The position numbers and the translations under genes are program-made. Below the pieces are notes generated by a model, which had not been told where the DNA came from, did no database searches, and was given only the letters and a program-made list of their open reading frames with translations. Below are positions 62,697 through 64,000 of a stretch of DNA of 64,000 nucleotides, piece by piece. This stretch comes from Sacculina carcini. Taxonomy: Eukaryota > Arthropoda > Thecostraca > Sacculinidae. Where the stretch lies: NCBI GenBank assembly GCA_916048095.2, contig OU696576.1, positions 3,388,501 through 3,452,500 on the forward strand, given 5' to 3'. Each line of letters opens with the position of its first letter. Position 1 is the first letter of the stretch.

Positions 62697-62873
62697 CAGG
62701 GGCGGGAAACCTTTTTAGAGTGAGGGCCAGATGAGACTTTTGGAAGGAGGTTGCGGGCCTGAGCGACTTGTTAAAGGAGTAAAAATAAAACGAGAAACAT
62801 TTGTTTTTATAAGTTGTATTTTCGCACTACTAGTATTACGATTACTACGCGGGCCAGGGTTTACCCGCCCCTG
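62697..62873. mobile_element. hAT-type MITE, 177 bp, perfect target duplication
   Basis: The inverted ends are CAGGGGCGGGAAACC and (other strand) CAGGGGCGGGTAAACC, flanked by the exact 8-bp duplication GCGTAGAT (62689-62696, 62874-62881). The interior GTGAGGGCCAGATGAGACTT resembles the sub-terminal part of other hAT derivatives. No coding capacity. Confidence 0.94.
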
Positions 62874-62881
62874 GCGTAGAT

Positions 62882-63896
62882 GAATCGTTGTTTCTTTCGG
62901 GTCGTCAGATGAAACGTTGCTTCTGTGTGCCTGCGTAGTCTTGGGAGAAGGGCCTCTTCACGATACATTTTCGTTTATTTAACCAGTTCCAATATACACT
63001 CAGTCGGTATAGATGTGTATTAGTGTTCAAAATCATGTCTACAACTGGTGTATGGTCTATGACTTTTTGCCTAGCTGCTTCCTAGTTCCTAACTGATCCA
63101 ACTCAACCCTCCATATGTGTTCGACCCGCCGTTTTTATGCTGTCCGGAACCTTTTGACTCTGCCCATCACTAATTTAGTCCTAAGCTGCTCTTAACGAGG
63201 TCGCAGCGAGTGGATGATGCGTAAATCCGCTGTCATAATCCATCAAGTCAACTGTGTGCGTGATAGCAAGTGGACATTCACATGTGATTGCGAACGTGAG
63301 CGATGAGGTGATTACTAGGGCTGTCTTAAAAGTCCCCTAATAATGGAAAAAGTAACTTTATTTTCGAGAAAGGTAACCTAAAAACTTTCCCGAAATTAAC
63401 CTCATGACTTCTCAGAGACAATTTTTCAAGAAAGAAACCATTGACCCACATCATATACCCTTTTTCCACCTTGTCTCCGTTCTGGTATCATTTTAACAAC
63501 ATACCACCAAAATGTGGCCTAACATCGCAAATATAAACATAATCATCAAAAAGTAAGCGAAAACCAAAAAAATTCACGTATTTCATTAAAGATCACAATA
63601 TTGTTATTTCTATTGCTTTGGACAACCCACAAAAATACTTTTAGATTTATAAAAGTAACCTAACACTTTCGGTAGCATTTAGACTTTCAGATATAGAAAA
63701 GTAATATAATACTCTTGGTAACTTGCAAACGCCAGTGGTGGGTCGCATGCGTGCCTCTGTGTCCCGTGCGACCTACGCCTCTGCGCCCCGTGTGACCTAT
63801 GCTTCACTGAATTGCAGGCACACGCATAACGCTGGGTGCAGTGTGGTAACAGTGTCCCGGTTTGGAAACGGTAATTGACAAGTGACAGTGTGAGTA
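62882..63896. other. Downstream non-coding stretch
   Basis: It includes AT-rich sequence with repeated GTAACCTAA-like phrases (63373, 63653) that may belong to an undefined repeat. No gene supported. Confidence 0.4.
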
Positions 63897-64000
63897 GAGA
63901 TGCGACCTAAAAAACCCGCCGTTTTTTATATAAAAAACGTTTTTTGGCCAAAAAAAACCGCGACCATAAAAAACACGTTCTTTTTGGTTTTTTTTGAAGA
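63897..64000. mobile_element. Possible start of a hAT-like element at the right edge
   Basis: TAGAGATGCGACCTAAAAAA followed by alternating AAAAAAC and TTTTTTGG tracts resembles TAGAGATG-type hAT termini and their A/T-tract sub-termini. The rest lies outside the window, so this is weak. Confidence 0.35.

Overview
The window is eukaryotic: two split, spliced host genes sit in a sea of transposable elements, microsatellites and nested insertions. An invertebrate metazoan fits best. The mix of CsRn1-type Ty3/gypsy elements (tRNA-Trp primer site), Penelope-like elements, CR1/L2/I-type LINEs, Tigger, hAT and a tRNA-derived SINE points to a lophotrochozoan, either a flatworm or a mollusc. The short, divergent FYV7-like and spartin-like proteins make a flatworm slightly more attractive. 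The species cannot be fixed from this sequence.

Host genes. (1) A minus-strand FYV7/CCDC59-like ribosome-biogenesis gene, with exons at 8774-8596 and 8208-7947 whose splice phases join exactly, and a possible extra 5' exon at 14156-14120. (2) A plus-strand spartin-like gene, with six phase-compatible exons at 40148-40349, 40704-40835, 43339-43578, 44071-44280, 44906-45057 and 61332-61619, and a possible first exon at 35122-35250. Its last intron is 16.3 kb long and is a graveyard of nested transposons; another intron carries a near-complete Tigger.

Layout. 1-0.84 kb: 3' end of a gypsy element. 0.98-1.93 kb: a miniature LTR element (TRIM) with a tRNA-Trp primer site. 2.05-7.59 kb: a foldback element split by a complete gypsy element (2384-6965, TSD GCCAT). 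7.9-8.8 kb: FYV7-like gene. 9.1-13.9 kb: old minus-strand gypsy. 14.6-22.2 kb: LINEs, one nested in another. 22.2-29.9 kb: a head-to-head rearranged divergent LTR element, its inverted copy split by a CR1-like LINE. 29.9-31.6 kb: two Penelope-like fragments with hammerhead-like motifs. 31.9-40.0 kb: LINE copies and a SINE. 40.1-61.6 kb: spartin exons, with introns holding Tigger, a LINE split by a foldback element and a MITE, a mariner-like element, a divergent LTR element with a SINE, an intact-ORF hAT, a gypsy remnant, a TIR-bounded palindromic repeat enclosing an I-type LINE, and a second Tigger. 61.6-64 kb: downstream sequence with a MITE and an AT microsatellite.

The most interesting unexplained structure is the foldback family: arms of about 0.55-0.6 kb carrying 21-bp tandem repeats at the tips, a loop without a recognisable gene, and two copies in this window in opposite orientations. 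The host genes act independently of the elements: one in ribosome assembly, the other (by family) in membrane traffic and lipid droplet turnover.
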